Numbered from the stretch's first letter, positions 50,736-59,238 are shown. The stretch: DNA of 64,000 nt from BRH-c25 sp035627615 (GCA_035627615.1 DASPLL010000008.1:1-64000); one strand, 5' to 3'. Numbers and translations: made by a program. Notes: generated by a model from the letters alone, not told the origin.

Positions 50736-52505
50736 ATGGCAAGAATAAACAGAACACACATGTGTGGTGAACTGAGCCTTGATAACCTGGGAGGAAAGGT
50801 GACTCTTACAGGCTGGGTTCAGAAAAGAAGGGATCTTGGAGGGCTTATTTTCATAGATCTGAGGGACAGAAGCGGTATAGTGCAATGTACTGTTAACAAG
50901 GATACAGTGCCTGAGGTTTTTCAGGAAGCTTTTAAGGTAAGAAGTGAATTTGTACTTGTTGTGAAGGGTGAAGTCGTACGCCGTGGAGAAGGTGCAATAA
51001 ACACAAAAATGCCAACAGGCTATATTGAAATTGCCGTAAGCAGTCTTGAAATACTAAGCAAGGCTGAGACAACACCTATATACATAGAGGATGAGCTTAA
51101 CGTATCTGAGCAGCTCAGGTTGAAATACAGATATCTGGACTTGAGACGCCCTTCCATGCAGAAGATGCTGTTCACCAGGCACAGGATTGCCAAGGTAGTA
51201 AGGGATTATATGGATCAGAACGGCTTTATTGAAGTGGAGACCCCAATACTCATAAAAACTTCTCCTGAAGGTGCAAGAGACTATCTGGTGCCAAGCCGTG
51301 TTCAGCCGGGAAATTTCTTTGCGCTGCCACAATCTCCACAGCTGTTCAAGCAGATACTTATGGTTGCCGGCTTCGACAGATACTTCCAGATCGCAAAGTG
51401 CTTCAGGGATGAAGACCTGAGAGCAGACAGACAGCCGGAGTTCACTCAGATTGATATGGAACTGTCCTTTGTGGAGAAGGAAGATGTTATGGAAATAAAT
51501 GAAGGCCTGCTCAAGACTTTATTTAAGCAGGTGCTTGATGTTGAGATCCAGACCCCCTTTAAGATACTGACATACAAGGAAGCAATGGAGCGGTACGGTT
51601 CAGACAAGCCGGATACAAGGTTCGGCTTGGAGCTTAAGGAAATAGGGGATGTGGTTGCAAATTCGGAGTTCAAGGTATTTGCAGACACCCTCGCAAATGG
51701 CGGAATGGTAAAGGCGATTAACGCCGAAGGACTTGGAGAAAAGCTCAGCCGCAAAGAGATAGACAGTCTCGGTGAGTTTGTAAAAACCTACAGGGCAAAA
51801 GGCCTTGCATGGATAAATATAACTTCTGAAGGTGTAAAATCACCGATAGCCAAGTTCCTAAAGGAAGAGGAGCTGAACGGAATAATTGAAAGAACCGGTG
51901 GAAAACTAGGAGATATAATATTTATTGTCTCAGATAAAGCAAAGGTTGTTTATGATTCCCTGGGACAGCTGAGGCTGGAGCTGGCAAAACGTTTTGGACT
52001 TGTTGACAACAGCAGGTTTGACCTTTTATGGGTAACAGAGTTCCCGCTGCTTGACTTCGATGAGGAAGAAAACAGGTATGTGGCAATGCATCACCCATTT
52101 ACATGCCCGATGGATGATGACCTGGAGCTTCTGGACACTGATCCGCTTAAGGTCAGGGCAAAGGCTTATGACTGTGTATTGAACGGCTATGAGCTTGGAG
52201 GAGGAAGTATAAGGATACACAGGCAGGAGCTTCAGGAAAAGATGTTCGGTCTCCTGGGCTTCAGTAAGGAACAGGCATGGAGCAAATTCGGATATCTGCT
52301 GGAGGCTTTCAAATACGGCACACCTCCTCATGGAGGACTAGCTTTTGGCCTTGACAGAATAGTAATGCTGTTTACTGGTACAGACAACATAAAAGACGTA
52401 ATTGCATTCCCCAAAACACAGACAGCAAGCTGTCTCATGACCAATGCTCCTTCCCCTGCGGATCCGAAGCAGTTGGAGGAGCTGCATATCACAGTAAAAG
52501 AATAA
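50736..52505 (+). CDS. aspS: Aspartyl-tRNA synthetase
   Basis: Class II synthetase of 589 aa, bacterial type with the GAD insertion domain (about 290-420). It has the N-terminal OB anticodon domain (GWVQKRRDLGGLIFIDLRDR), motif 2 FRDEDLRADRQPEFTQ and motif 3 GLAFGLDRIVML. The start is ATG 50736 after AGGAGG. The length matches the eubacterial form, which may be either discriminating or also charge tRNA-Asn; no gatCAB was seen here. Control is by the T-box just upstream. Confidence 0.96.
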   Translation: MARINRTHMCGELSLDNLGGKVTLTGWVQKRRDLGGLIFIDLRDRSGIVQCTVNKDTVPEVFQEAFKVRSEFVLVVKGEVVRRGEGAINTKMPTGYIEIAVSSLEILSKAETTPIYIEDELNVSEQLRLKYRYLDLRRPSMQKMLFTRHRIAKVVRDYMDQNGFIEVETPILIKTSPEGARDYLVPSRVQPGNFFALPQSPQLFKQILMVAGFDRYFQIAKCFRDEDLRADRQPEFTQIDMELSFVEKEDVMEINEGLLKTLFKQVLDVEIQTPFKILTYKEAMERYGSDKPDTRFGLELKEIGDVVANSEFKVFADTLANGGMVKAINAEGLGEKLSRKEIDSLGEFVKTYRAKGLAWINITSEGVKSPIAKFLKEEELNGIIERTGGKLGDIIFIVSDKAKVVYDSLGQLRLELAKRFGLVDNSRFDLLWVTEFPLLDFDEEENRYVAMHHPFTCPMDDDLELLDTDPLKVRAKAYDCVLNGYELGGGSIRIHRQELQEKMFGLLGFSKEQAWSKFGYLLEAFKYGTPPHGGLAFGLDRIVMLFTGTDNIKDVIAFPKTQTASCLMTNAPSPADPKQLEELHITVKE

Positions 52506-52535
52506 TTATGATAATATGATATAGCTTGACACGAA

Positions 52536-52577
52536 CCTGCTCTGCCGTAAATTAAAAAGGGCAGAGCAGGGCTTTTT
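52536..52577 (+). terminator. Rho-independent terminator after aspS
   Basis: Stem CCTGCTCTGCC / GGCAGAGCAGG with a 13-base loop and a T5 tail. Confidence 0.9.
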
Positions 52578-52588
52578 GGAGGTATTTT

Positions 52589-53341
52589 ATGAATCAGTTT
52601 TCCAGAACAGAGCTTTTGATCGGGAAAGAGGGAATAGAGAAGCTGGCAAAAAGCACAGTCGCAATCTTCGGTATCGGGGGAGTAGGCTCATACACGGCCG
52701 AGGCATTATGCAGATGTGGTATTGGCAGGCTGGTGCTCGTAGATTATGATGATATTTGCCTTACCAATATCAACAGGCAGATCCATGCAACAAGAAAGAC
52801 TGTCGGCAGACCGAAGGTAGAGGCAATGAAGGAGAGACTGCTGGAGATAAACCCTAATGCAGATATAATCATACACAAGGAGCTTTATAATGAAGAAACC
52901 TCCGATACGCTGCTCAGGCCAGGATATGATTATGTGGTTGACGCTATTGATATGGTAAGCTCTAAGATAAGCCTTATAATGAAGTGTATAGATATGAACA
53001 TAGCGGTGATAAGCTGTATGGGAGCTGGCAACAAGCTCGATCCGACCAAGCTTGAGATCACGGATATATATAAAACCTCAGTATGTCCTCTAGCAAAGGT
53101 CATGCGGTACGAGCTCAGAAAAAGAGGAGTGAAGAAGCTGAAGGTGGTATACTCGAAGGAGGAGATCATTACCCCTATGAAGGATGTGGCAGATTGCAAG
53201 ACAAATTGCATATGCAGCAATAAGGAAACGGCCAACTGTACAAAACGGAGGCAGATCCCCGGAAGCGTATCCTTTGTTCCATCAGCAGCCGGCCTTGCAA
53301 TTGCATCAGCTGTGGTAAGGGATATATTAGGGCTGAAGTAG
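52589..53341 (+). CDS. tcdA: tRNA threonylcarbamoyladenosine dehydratase TcdA
   Basis: E1-like ThiF-family protein of 250 aa that uses ATP to cyclise t6A37 in tRNA to ct6A. The nucleotide motif GIGGVGSYTAEALCRCGIG is at about 30-48, followed by DYDDICLTNINRQ, and the C-terminal FVPSAAGLAIASAVV is typical of YgdL/TcdA. A Cys cluster (CKTNCICS) lies near 207. RBS TTGGAGG precedes the ATG. Confidence 0.92.
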   Translation: MNQFSRTELLIGKEGIEKLAKSTVAIFGIGGVGSYTAEALCRCGIGRLVLVDYDDICLTNINRQIHATRKTVGRPKVEAMKERLLEINPNADIIIHKELYNEETSDTLLRPGYDYVVDAIDMVSSKISLIMKCIDMNIAVISCMGAGNKLDPTKLEITDIYKTSVCPLAKVMRYELRKRGVKKLKVVYSKEEIITPMKDVADCKTNCICSNKETANCTKRRQIPGSVSFVPSAAGLAIASAVVRDILGLK

Positions 53342-53354
53342 GGCTCTGGAGTTT

Positions 53355-53429
53355 GCCGCGGGCCACGGGCTGTAAGCGGAGCTTCGAAGACTTTGCTTAA
53401 GCACGAGTCACGGAGCACGTGGCATAAGG
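53355..53429. repeat. Period-7 intergenic repeat, copy B
   Basis: Heptamers GCCGCGG, GCCACGG, GCTGTAA (53355-53375) are followed by the core GCTTCGAAG-ACTTT-GCTTAA (53381-53400) and heptamers CACGAGT, CACGGAG, CACGTGG, CATAAGG (53402-53429). Related to copies A and C. Confidence 0.7.
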
Positions 53430-53463
53430 GTCAATAAAAAATTAAAATTATTAAATATACCTA

Positions 53464-53514
53464 TTGACAAAATAGAATGATGTAATATAATGAAAATATA
53501 CCGGTACGGGGTAT
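53464..53514 (+). promoter_or_regulatory. SigmaA promoter with CsoR/CstR-type operator
   Basis: TTGACA (53464-53469), 16 bases, TATAAT (53486-53491), then the inverted repeat ATACC-GGTACGG-GGTAT (53498-53514) over the expected start site. G-rich inverted repeats of this kind are typical operators of the CsoR/RcnR/CstR family, so the repressor encoded next probably represses itself. Confidence 0.75.
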
Positions 53515-53527
53515 AGGAGGGGATGAA

Positions 53528-53800
53528 TTGGATAACAAGGAAGTCAGTAAAGACGATATACTTAACCGGATGAAGAAGATTGAGGGACAGGCTAAAGGAA
53601 TACAAAAAATGATAGAGGAAGACAAATGCTGCGGAGACATAATGGTCCAGATTTCTGCCATCAGGTCTGCAATAAACCGGGTTGGGGGACTCATTATGGA
53701 TAGATACATCAAGGAGTGCCTCAAAGAATCCCTTAAGAGTAATAAAAGTGATGAAAGCATTGAAGAAGTAATTGAAACAATTGTAAAATACGTGAAGTAA
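53528..53800 (+). CDS. CsoR/CstR family metal- or sulfur-sensing repressor
   Basis: All-helical DUF156 protein of 90 aa. The CsoR fingerprint Cys-His-Cys is altered: cysteines at 34/35 and 64 are kept, but the position four residues before C64 is Tyr60 rather than His. Loss of the histidine with both cysteines kept resembles CstR, which senses persulfides by disulfide/trisulfide formation, more than a Cu(I)-binding CsoR. The start is TTG, five bases after AGGAGGGG. Downstream genes encode RseC-like and thioredoxin proteins, in line with thiol or sulfur stress. Confidence 0.85.
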   Translation: MDNKEVSKDDILNRMKKIEGQAKGIQKMIEEDKCCGDIMVQISAIRSAINRVGGLIMDRYIKECLKESLKSNKSDESIEEVIETIVKYVK

Positions 53801-53818
53801 AAGGGATGATTCAGGAAG

Positions 53819-54259
53819 ATGAAAGAAATAGGGAAAGTAATAAAAGTGGAAGAGGACCAGGCAACGATCATGATCAGGAGAGGCACAGCCTGTGGAGAGT
53901 GCGGAGCCTGTCAGGTGGGAAGGGAAAAGCTTGAGATGATGATGACGGCAGACAACAGTGTGGGAGCCCAGGTCGGTGATGAAGTGGAAATAGATCTTGA
54001 AAACATGAATTTCATGACCGCGATGCTTATTGCTTATGGATTTCCGCTTATAGCATTGATTGCCGGAATATTCGGGGGATATTACGGTATGCTGGCTCTT
54101 GGTCTGAACGACAGCACTGCCCAGGCACTGGGCGCAATACTGGGTCTCGTTGCATTAGCCGCCTCTTATGCAGTCATACGGTATAAGGAAGAGTCAATCA
54201 AAAAATTAAGGAAATTTAAGCCGGTCATAGTAGGAATTAAGACAAAAGACAGTATTTAA
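53819..54259 (+). CDS. RseC/SoxR-reducing family membrane protein
   Basis: Protein of 146 aa. A soluble N-terminal domain contains ACGECGACQ (Cys-x2-Cys-x2-Cys, near residues 25-32). Two membrane segments (about 65-85 and 100-118) and a basic tail follow, the layout of RseC/RnfE-associated SoxR-reducing proteins. In E. coli RseC helps keep SoxR reduced together with Rsx/Rnf. Here its place between a CstR-like repressor and thioredoxin suggests membrane redox or sulfur handling. The spacing (18 bases) suggests co-transcription with the repressor. Confidence 0.82.
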   Translation: MKEIGKVIKVEEDQATIMIRRGTACGECGACQVGREKLEMMMTADNSVGAQVGDEVEIDLENMNFMTAMLIAYGFPLIALIAGIFGGYYGMLALGLNDSTAQALGAILGLVALAASYAVIRYKEESIKKLRKFKPVIVGIKTKDSI

Positions 54260-54377
54260 CGGCATCTATGAATTGGTTTAGTAATTTATTAATTATCTAA
54301 ATGGATAAAATAAAAATATGTCGTGAAGCTGAATGTTAATTAAAAATGCAGCTGATTTTTGAAAGGAGTATTTATTA

Positions 54378-54704
54378 GTGAGTAAGAATATAAAAATAGT
54401 TAATCAGAAAAATTTTGATAATGAAGTGTTAAAGGCAAACAAGCCAGTATTGGTAGACTTCTGGGCAGCATGGTGCGGTCCGTGCAGGATGGTGGCTCCG
54501 GTCATCGACCAGTTGGCTGATGAATACGAAGGAAAGCTTGAGATAGCAAAGGTAAACGTTGACGAAAACCCTGAGCTTGCAGGCAAGTATGACATTATGA
54601 GCATACCATCGGTATTTCTGTTCAACAATGGAAGTAAGGTGGATGGAGTAATTGGTGCAAGACCCAAACAGATATTTGACGATATGTTAAAAAAGCATAT
54701 ATAA
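54378..54704 (+). CDS. trxA: Thioredoxin
   Basis: Cytosolic thioredoxin of 108 aa with the redox motif WCGPC (in DFWAAWCGPCRM), the cis-Pro region SIPSVFLF and the usual length. The start is GTG with GAAAGGAG nine bases before. No thioredoxin reductase is adjacent. A hairpin follows. Confidence 0.96.
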   Translation: MSKNIKIVNQKNFDNEVLKANKPVLVDFWAAWCGPCRMVAPVIDQLADEYEGKLEIAKVNVDENPELAGKYDIMSIPSVFLFNNGSKVDGVIGARPKQIFDDMLKKHI

Positions 54705-54709
54705 ATATC

Positions 54710-54741
54710 AGAAGCACTTATGAGCAATTATAAGTGCTTCT
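54710..54741 (+). terminator. Hairpin terminator after trxA
   Basis: Perfect 11-bp stem AGAAGCACTTA / TAAGTGCTTCT with a 10-base loop; the following tail is only moderately T-rich. Confidence 0.75.
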
Positions 54742-54891
54742 AATATTTATATTAGGAAATGTAATGTAGTAAAGTGACAGTATGGCTTTATTGGTATATG
54801 TTTCTATGTTATGATTAATTCTAATCGATTATTAAGCGGTCACATATTAAGGGATAATACTATATATATAATAAAACAGGAGGAAAAACAT

Positions 54892-56133
54892 ATGAAACTT
54901 GATACTATCAAAACCTTTGACGGAGAAATTGCTGAAGCGATTTTAAAGGAACTAGACAGGGAAAGAGACAAGATAGAGCTTATAGCCTCGGAAAATTTCG
55001 TATCTCCTGCTGTAATGGAAGCTCTTGGTACAGTGCTCACGAACAAATATGCCGAAGGATACCCTGGCAAAAGGTACTATGGAGGCTGCGAATATGTCGA
55101 TATAGTTGAGAATATTGCCAGAGATAGAATGAAAGCTCTGTTTGGAGCAGAACACGCAAATGTTCAGCCACATTCCGGTTCCAGTGCAAATGAAGCAGTA
55201 TATTTTACAGTACTTGAGCCTGGAGATGTTGTTATGGGAATGAACCTGTCCCATGGAGGGCACCTTACCCATGGAAGTCCTGTAAATATCTCAGGAAAGT
55301 ATTATAAATTCATTCATTATGGAGTTTCTGAAAGCACAGGCAGGATCGATTATGATAATGTCAGGGCAATAGCTAAGGAAAGCAAGCCAAAGCTCATTGT
55401 GGCAGGTGCAAGTGCGTATGCAAGAGCTATAGACTTCAAAGCCTTTAAAGATATAGCAGACGAGGTAGGAGCGCTTCTGATGGTGGATATGGCACATATT
55501 GCCGGTATTGTTGCTGTGGGACTGCATCAAAGCCCGGTGCCCTATGCGGATTTTGTGACTACAACGACCCATAAGACCTTAAGGGGGCCAAGAGGTGGAG
55601 CGATACTCTGCAAACAGGAATATGCAAAGGCGATAGACAAGTCTATTTTCCCGGGAATGCAGGGGGGACCGCTGATGCATACCATTGCAGCAAAGGCGGT
55701 ATGCTTCAAGGAAGCTATGAGTGATGAATTCAAGGTATACATCAAACAGGTACTGAAGAATGCTGCTGTACTGGCTGATGCATTAATAGCAAATGGGATT
55801 GATATAGTTTCGGGCGGAACAGATAATCACCTTATGCTGCTTGATCTTAGAAACAAGAATATAACCGGTAAGGATGCAGAGCATCTCCTCGATGATATAG
55901 GAATAACTACTAATAAGAATACAATTCCCCTTGATCCCCAGAGTCCTTTCATAACCAGCGGACTGAGGGTAGGTACGGCTGCTGTGACTACAAGAGGCTT
56001 CAAGGAAGAGGACATGAAGGAGATAGCGGACATAATCGCCCTGGCTATTACAAAGCCGGATTCAAAGGCAGAATGCAGCAGCAGGGTAAAAACGCTGTGC
56101 AGCAAGTATCCATTGTATCCGGAATTTAAGTAG
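54892..56133 (+). CDS. glyA: Serine hydroxymethyltransferase
   Basis: PLP enzyme of 413 aa converting serine and tetrahydrofolate to glycine and methylene-THF. Hallmarks: ELIASENFVSPAVMEALG, the GGHLTHGSPVNISG block and the PLP lysine in TTTHKTLRGPRGG. The start is ATG 54892 after AGGAGG; the reading from 54811 lacks an RBS. A single gene followed directly by repeat copy C. Confidence 0.96.
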   Translation: MKLDTIKTFDGEIAEAILKELDRERDKIELIASENFVSPAVMEALGTVLTNKYAEGYPGKRYYGGCEYVDIVENIARDRMKALFGAEHANVQPHSGSSANEAVYFTVLEPGDVVMGMNLSHGGHLTHGSPVNISGKYYKFIHYGVSESTGRIDYDNVRAIAKESKPKLIVAGASAYARAIDFKAFKDIADEVGALLMVDMAHIAGIVAVGLHQSPVPYADFVTTTTHKTLRGPRGGAILCKQEYAKAIDKSIFPGMQGGPLMHTIAAKAVCFKEAMSDEFKVYIKQVLKNAAVLADALIANGIDIVSGGTDNHLMLLDLRNKNITGKDAEHLLDDIGITTNKNTIPLDPQSPFITSGLRVGTAAVTTRGFKEEDMKEIADIIALAITKPDSKAECSSRVKTLCSKYPLYPEFK

Positions 56134-56266
56134 GGGCGATTCATGAATCGCCCGTACAGGCTTCGAAGGGTTGCTCAAATCCGCGCAACCCGAAACGCGT
56201 AATGCGCAACGGGATCTGTCAGGAATACCCGGAATCATTACCCATTACCCATTGCCTATTGCCCAT
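56134..56266. repeat. Period-7 intergenic repeat, copy C
   Basis: An 8-bp hairpin right after the glyA stop (GGGCGATT/AATCGCCC, 56134-56153) is followed by the core GCTTCGAAG-GGTT-GCTCAA (56160-56178). Heptamers GCGCAAC, CCGAAAC, GCGTAAT, GCGCAAC (56183-56210) follow, then a second block TACCCAT, TACCCAT, TGCCTAT, TGCCCAT (56239-56266). The 12-mer CGAAACGCGTAA is shared with copy A. Confidence 0.75.
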
Positions 56267-56290
56267 CCAATAATATAATTGCTATAATAA

Positions 56291-56329
56291 AGATATGTCC
56301 AATATGAATATCATTGGCCATATCTTTTT
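56291..56329 (+). terminator. Rho-independent terminator before the sigma-54 activator gene
   Basis: Stem AGATATG / CATATCT extended by CCAAT / ATTGG, followed by TTTTT. It probably ends glyA read-through. Confidence 0.8.
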
Positions 56330-56348
56330 CATTCAGTGAGGTAATCAT

Positions 56349-57755
56349 ATGACGATGAATCTGATTTACAAGTCAATTATCGACACCATATTAAAGAATA
56401 TAGATATCGGGATAAATGTAGTTGATGAGACAGGCAGGACCATCATCTACAATGAGGCTATGGCCGATCTGGAGGGGTTGGATGTCAACGAGGTCATGGG
56501 CAAAAGCATACTGGATATTTTCCCGAGCCTGACTCCGGAAACCAGCACCATGCTTACGGTGCTCAAAACCGGCAAGCCTATATATAACCGTTCTCAGACA
56601 TATTTGAACAACAAAGGAAAACAAATAAATACAGTAAACAGTACTATACCCATTATGATCGCTCCGGGAAAGCATGGGGCATTGGAAATGGCAAAGAATA
56701 TCACGAAGGAAAAGGAGCTTTCCGATAAGCTGGTATACCTGCAGCAGGAGCTGGCAAGCAAGGATATCGATGATAAGAACCTTAAAGGCTACACCTTCAG
56801 GAACCTGATCGGAGAGGATGAGAAATTCCATAGCACCATTGAAATAGCAAGAAAGGCGGCTCTGTCCTCCTCTACGGTATTAATATACGGTGAAACAGGT
56901 ACGGGGAAGGAGCTTTTTGCGCAGAGCATACACAATGAGAGCAGCAGAAAGCACAAGCCGTTTATAGCGCAGAATTGTGCGGCTCTGCCTGAGTCTCTGC
57001 TTGAAGGGATACTTTTCGGAACAGTGAAAGGAAGCTTCACCGGCGCAATAAACAGGCCTGGCCTGTTTGAACAGGCAAACGGCGGCACGCTGCTGCTGGA
57101 TGAAATAAACTCCATGGGCCAGCAGCTCCAGGCCAAGCTTCTGAGAGTACTTCAGGAAGGGTATGTAAGAAGAGTCGGAGGTCTTTCCGACATTCCTATT
57201 GATGTCAGGATACTGGCAACAACAAATGAAAGCCATTCAAACATCCTGCAGAAAGGGATCTTAAGAAAGGACCTGTATTACAGGCTGAACGTAATATCAG
57301 TGAATATCCCTTCACTGAGGGAAAGAAAAAGTGACATAACTCTTCTGACGGAGTATTTCATTAAAAAATACAACAGCATACTCCAGAAGGACGTATGGTA
57401 TGTTTCAAATGAGGTAAAGGAAGCTTTCCAGCATTATGAATGGCCGGGCAATGTAAGGGAGCTGGAGAACATAATAGAAAGTGCAATAAACATGATCAAC
57501 AGCGGGCACATCATAAAGCCCGAGCATATTTCACCCGATATGCACCAGCTGTTATTCAAATCCACCAGAAAAATGCACGGTCTGCATCTGGATGAAGACC
57601 AGCCTTTGGACAAAGTACTGGAGGAGGTTGAAAAGTCGCTGATAATGGAGGCTTTGCAGCAATGTGACAATAATATATCCCGGAGCGCGGATAGGCTTGG
57701 AATAAAGCGCCAGACCCTGCAGCACAAGCTGAAGAGGTATGGGATAAAGCTGTAG
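56349..57755 (+). CDS. rocR: RocR-type sigma-54-dependent transcriptional activator
   Basis: Enhancer-binding protein of 468 aa. Order: PAS sensor domain (about 10-120, INVVDETGRTIIYNEAM), AAA+ domain with Walker A GETGTGKE (181-188), the sigma-54 contact loop GSFTGA (228-233, Ser for the usual Ala) and Walker B LLLDEINS, then a Fis-type HTH at the C-terminus (SADRLGIKRQTLQHKLKRYG). B. subtilis RocR has this layout and responds to ornithine/citrulline. The operon downstream degrades ornithine and carries RocR-like upstream sites, so local control is likely. RBS GTGAGGT precedes the ATG. Confidence 0.9.
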   Translation: MTMNLIYKSIIDTILKNIDIGINVVDETGRTIIYNEAMADLEGLDVNEVMGKSILDIFPSLTPETSTMLTVLKTGKPIYNRSQTYLNNKGKQINTVNSTIPIMIAPGKHGALEMAKNITKEKELSDKLVYLQQELASKDIDDKNLKGYTFRNLIGEDEKFHSTIEIARKAALSSSTVLIYGETGTGKELFAQSIHNESSRKHKPFIAQNCAALPESLLEGILFGTVKGSFTGAINRPGLFEQANGGTLLLDEINSMGQQLQAKLLRVLQEGYVRRVGGLSDIPIDVRILATTNESHSNILQKGILRKDLYYRLNVISVNIPSLRERKSDITLLTEYFIKKYNSILQKDVWYVSNEVKEAFQHYEWPGNVRELENIIESAINMINSGHIIKPEHISPDMHQLLFKSTRKMHGLHLDEDQPLDKVLEEVEKSLIMEALQQCDNNISRSADRLGIKRQTLQHKLKRYGIKL

Positions 57756-57803
57756 GAGATTTAAATTTTAGTTTCCTGTTTTTATTTGACAAAGTAGAAA
57801 ATT

Positions 57804-58019
57804 GGAGCAAGCATGTCATAGCCACGTATACGTATACAGAAATTGATGGCACTAGTTCACTACGCCTAAGAAAATCCTAGCGCCTTAAAATGGTCATCCT
57901 TGACCTTTAAGGCTTGCTTCGGCATCCGTGCCTCGCATACGGATGTTTCAAAGGCTCCGTTCACAAGAGCCATTCACAATTTCTGTATAAGTTTACTTAG
58001 GCTATGACACGCTTGCTCC
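57804..58019. repeat. 216-bp multi-branched foldback element
   Basis: It occupies the 300-base gap between the convergent rocR and PHP-phosphatase genes. Arms: 57804-57823 with 58000-58019 (19 of 20) and 57833-57845 with 57977-57989 (13 of 13). Inside are hairpins 57882-57913 (GCCTTAAA...TTTAAGGC with an inner GGTCA/TGACC) and 57923-57945 (CATCCGT/ACGGATG), and GGCTC/GAGCC at 57953-57971. No ORF. It has the same architecture as the element at 30463 but I see no clear sequence identity. Confidence 0.75.
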
Positions 58020-58054
58020 TTAGTTTGTTTTTATTCTACAGAAGTTGAAGCCCA

Positions 58055-58852
58055 CTATAGTTTAATAAACACTGGCTTCCTATTCTTAAATATCGTATAA
58101 TACTTGAAGCCCATATCCGAAAGCATTTCGCCGGCTTCTTTGAATCTGTAGCCTAGTGTGTCGGGACTGTGGGAATCTGAGCCTATGGTGACTATTTCGC
58201 CTCCTAACTGCTTATACAGCCTGAGTATTTCCGGCAGGGGATGGAAGGAGGAAAGTCCGTAGCGAAGGCCTGAGGTGTTGACCTCTATTCCTTTATGTGC
58301 GCGTATAAGGCTTTTAAGCGCATTTTGTATTTGCTCCCTGTACTGCTCGTAGGAGAAGCTTTCACTGTCCCTGATATAACGCCTGACGCCATCCAGATGC
58401 CCCAGCACGTCAAAATTGCTGAAACTTTCAATACACAGCTGCATTTCCATGAAATAGTTCGTGACAGCCATATCATCCGTCGGCATAGATTTAAGAAAGC
58501 CGTCCAGATACATATCCGTCTTATTTACACAGTGTATGGAGCCAATTATAAAATCATAGCTCCTGTCCCTGATCAGCTCCTGGTTATCAGCCAGTGTGTG
58601 CGGCTGCAAACCCAGCTCCACGCCGGCGAATATTTCGAAGTTCCCTGGCAATGAAGCCCTGATATTGCTTATCTCACTGATATAGTCCCCGTAGGAAAAA
58701 TCAAAGCTGGCCTGGGGGTTTTCGTAATCAAGATCAATATGATCAGTGAAGCATATTCCGGACAAGCCTATATTTTTTCCCTTCCGTGCCATCGAAAGCA
58801 TGGATGCGCTTGAATCAGTGGAATAGTGTGAATGGGTGTGAAAATCGTACAT
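58055..58852 (-). CDS. hisJ: PHP-domain histidinol-phosphatase (HisJ-like)
   Basis: PHP-family phosphoesterase of 265 aa. The first metal motif DFHTHSHYSTD starts at residue 3, GSIHCVNK and LGHLDGVRRY supply further ligands, and GSDSHSPDTLG is near the C-terminus. The closest known function is histidinol-phosphate phosphatase (HisJ/HisK), but no his genes are nearby, so another phosphate ester is possible. The start is ATG 58852, eight bases after AAGGAG; the ATG at 58858 is too close. Confidence 0.85.
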   Translation of the reverse strand: MYDFHTHSHYSTDSSASMLSMARKGKNIGLSGICFTDHIDLDYENPQASFDFSYGDYISEISNIRASLPGNFEIFAGVELGLQPHTLADNQELIRDRSYDFIIGSIHCVNKTDMYLDGFLKSMPTDDMAVTNYFMEMQLCIESFSNFDVLGHLDGVRRYIRDSESFSYEQYREQIQNALKSLIRAHKGIEVNTSGLRYGLSSFHPLPEILRLYKQLGGEIVTIGSDSHSPDTLGYRFKEAGEMLSDMGFKYYTIFKNRKPVFIKL

Positions 58853-58988
58853 AATCATATCTCCTTATGGTGTATATAAAAATAATCACGTGACAAATAA
58901 TACATACAAGACAATTCTATGATTTGTAAAGAATAAAGTCAACCGGGAGAGCTGGAAATATAAAGATTGTTGTGCATTCTTCCACTAG

Positions 58989-59004
58989 TGCAAAGAATTT
59001 TGCA
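58989..59004. promoter_or_regulatory. Upstream activator site 1 (RocR-like)
   Basis: TGCAAA-GAAT-TTTGCA, a perfect 6-bp inverted repeat with a 4-base centre. It lies 84 bp upstream of site 2. Confidence 0.8.
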
Positions 59005-59072
59005 TATATATTTATTTTTATCCAAAATAGCCATATGTAAAATAAAAAAAGATATAGCTGCAGCAATTAATG

Positions 59073-59088
59073 CGCAAATAAATTTGCA
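59073..59088. promoter_or_regulatory. Upstream activator site 2 (RocR-like)
   Basis: CGCAAA-TAAA-TTTGCA, the same inverted repeat as site 1 with one change. Confidence 0.8.
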
Positions 59089-59092
59089 TTAA

Positions 59093-59108
59093 TGCAAAAG
59101 TATTTGCG
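59093..59108. promoter_or_regulatory. Upstream activator site 3 (RocR-like)
   Basis: TGCAAA-AGTA-TTTGCG, centred 20 bp (about two helical turns) after site 2 and about 130 bp upstream of the -24/-12 promoter. Confidence 0.8.
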
Positions 59109-59222
59109 TTTAATCAACCTGTTATATTATTCTGAATTCTGCAATTATTGGAGTGTGACAAAGCAAGCCAGTAAAATCAAGGCGTTTGAATTTGGTTAAA
59201 TCATTTTTATGCAGCTTCGTTT

Positions 59223-59238
59223 TGGCACGGAGCTTGCT
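59223..59238 (+). promoter_or_regulatory. Sigma-54 (-24/-12) promoter of the ornithine operon
   Basis: TGGCAC-GGAGC-TTGCT fits the sigma-54 consensus TGGCAC-N5-TTGCW exactly. The GG and GC doublets are 12 bp apart. Transcription should start near 59249, about 37 bases before the first ord gene. Confidence 0.92.

Noticed and set aside
56349..57755. GSFTGA instead of GAFTGA as a defect of the sigma-54 activator
   Set aside because: Ser for Ala at this position is, to my knowledge, a tolerated variant; all other AAA+ motifs are intact.
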